DNA of 13,459 nucleotides. Origin: Phyllobacteriaceae bacterium (GTDB lineage Bacteria; Pseudomonadota; Alphaproteobacteria; Rhizobiales; Ancalomicrobiaceae). Positions 13,084 through 13,459 of the stretch are shown piece after piece. The position numbers and the translations under genes are program-made. The DNA is taken from the NCBI GenBank assembly GCA_012517025.1, contig JAAYVT010000281.1, positions 1 to 13,459 of the forward strand. The letters are read 5' to 3'. The stretch's first letter is position 1; every line of letters begins with the position of its first letter. The notes below the pieces were generated by a model. That model was not told the DNA's origin, ran no database searches, and was given only the letters and a program-made list of their open reading frames with translations.

Positions 13084-13459
13084 GCCCCCCTCCCGACGAC
13101 GGAGCGCAGACGGCGACCTGCCGCGTCGAAGACGAGCAGACGATCGGGTCGGATCGAGAGCCCCCAGGTCTCGCCGATCAGGGGACGCGGATCGTGCGGA
13201 TCGCGGCGCACGACGATCGGTGCGGCGGCCGCCCCGACCGTGAGATGGACCATCAGATCGCTGCCGAAGTTCTCGAGGTGGACGACCCGGCAGGCGAGCG
13301 CCGCGCCGGTGGGATCGACGAGCCGGACCGCCTCCGAGCGGAAAGCGAGACGCAGCCGGTTCGGATCGGGCGTTCGCGTCCCGTCCACACCCAGGGCGGC
13401 GGCGAGACCGGCGTCCGCGGCGATCACGTTGATCTTCGGCGAGCCGACGAATTCGGCGA
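13080..13459 (-). CDS. ABC transporter ATP-binding protein, UgpC/MalK-like (C-terminal part only)
   Basis: Only the C-terminal portion of this gene is in the window; the rest lies beyond the right edge. The frame is open through the edge and begins with AEFVGSPKINVI, the segment that in MalK/UgpC proteins joins the nucleotide-binding domain to the regulatory OB-fold (TOBE) domain. It continues with RLRLAFRSEAVRL, VVHLENFGSDLMVHLTV and ETWGLSIRPDRLLVFDAAGRR, all typical of the TOBE domain (GxRPExxxxF-like). The Walker motifs are not visible because they lie outside. The stop overlaps the start of the first permease as ATGA. This subunit would hydrolyse ATP on the cytoplasmic face of the transporter and may be its regulatory point. 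The operon promoter is outside this window. Confidence 0.93.
   Translation of the reverse strand, partial: AEFVGSPKINVIAADAGLAAALGVDGTRTPDPNRLRLAFRSEAVRLVDPTGAALACRVVHLENFGSDLMVHLTVGAAAAPIVVRRDPHDPRPLIGETWGLSIRPDRLLVFDAAGRRLRSVVGRGA

Overview
The window looks like chromosomal DNA of a GC-rich alphaproteobacterium, most likely a Hyphomicrobiales (Rhizobiales) relative. The signs are strong G/C at codon third positions, a fused SecDF translocase, a small rhizobial-type WGR protein, a Ugp-like ABC operon, and a candidate small RNA with CCUCC loops like those known from alphaproteobacteria. The species cannot be named from sequence alone. No IS element, CRISPR array, rRNA or tRNA was seen.

Layout. 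1-858: a short unknown protein (minus) diverges from a secreted single-HKD phospholipase D-like protein (plus). 893-1341 (minus): a WGR-domain protein followed by a structured segment ending in a textbook intrinsic terminator, read as a candidate sRNA or 3'-UTR RNA with three anti-Shine-Dalgarno CCUCC motifs. 1601-4013: an AraC-type regulator (minus) diverges from an NmrA-like NAD(P)-binding gene and a SnoaL/NTF2-like gene (plus). The NmrA-like gene has an in-frame amber codon at 3209-3211, with coding sequence continuing in the same frame after it. 4162-7178: a small predicted membrane-anchored protein, then fused secDF. 7327-7902: a LysE/RhtB-type exporter. 7903-8298: no convincing gene, only GC-rich inverted repeats.

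8299-13459 (minus) is one compact operon entering from the right edge. In transcription order it holds the ABC ATPase (only its C-terminus is in the window), two inner-membrane permeases, a periplasmic solute-binding protein, a GpdQ-like metallophosphodiesterase and a HAD-IIA phosphatase. Several junctions are 4-base ATGA overlaps. The second permease runs past its expected end, because a run of six C on the coding strand is one base short of the length that would restore an ATGA overlap with the binding-protein gene.

The operon can be read as one pathway: import of a glycerophosphodiester or related phosphoester, cleavage by the GpdQ-like enzyme, and dephosphorylation of the product by the HAD protein. 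The protein families are clear, but the substrate is inferred. The items most worth a second look are the CCUCC-loop RNA, the two gene-breaking changes (amber codon and C6 run), the phosphodiester operon, and a HAD phosphatase whose usual motif IV aspartate is a tyrosine.
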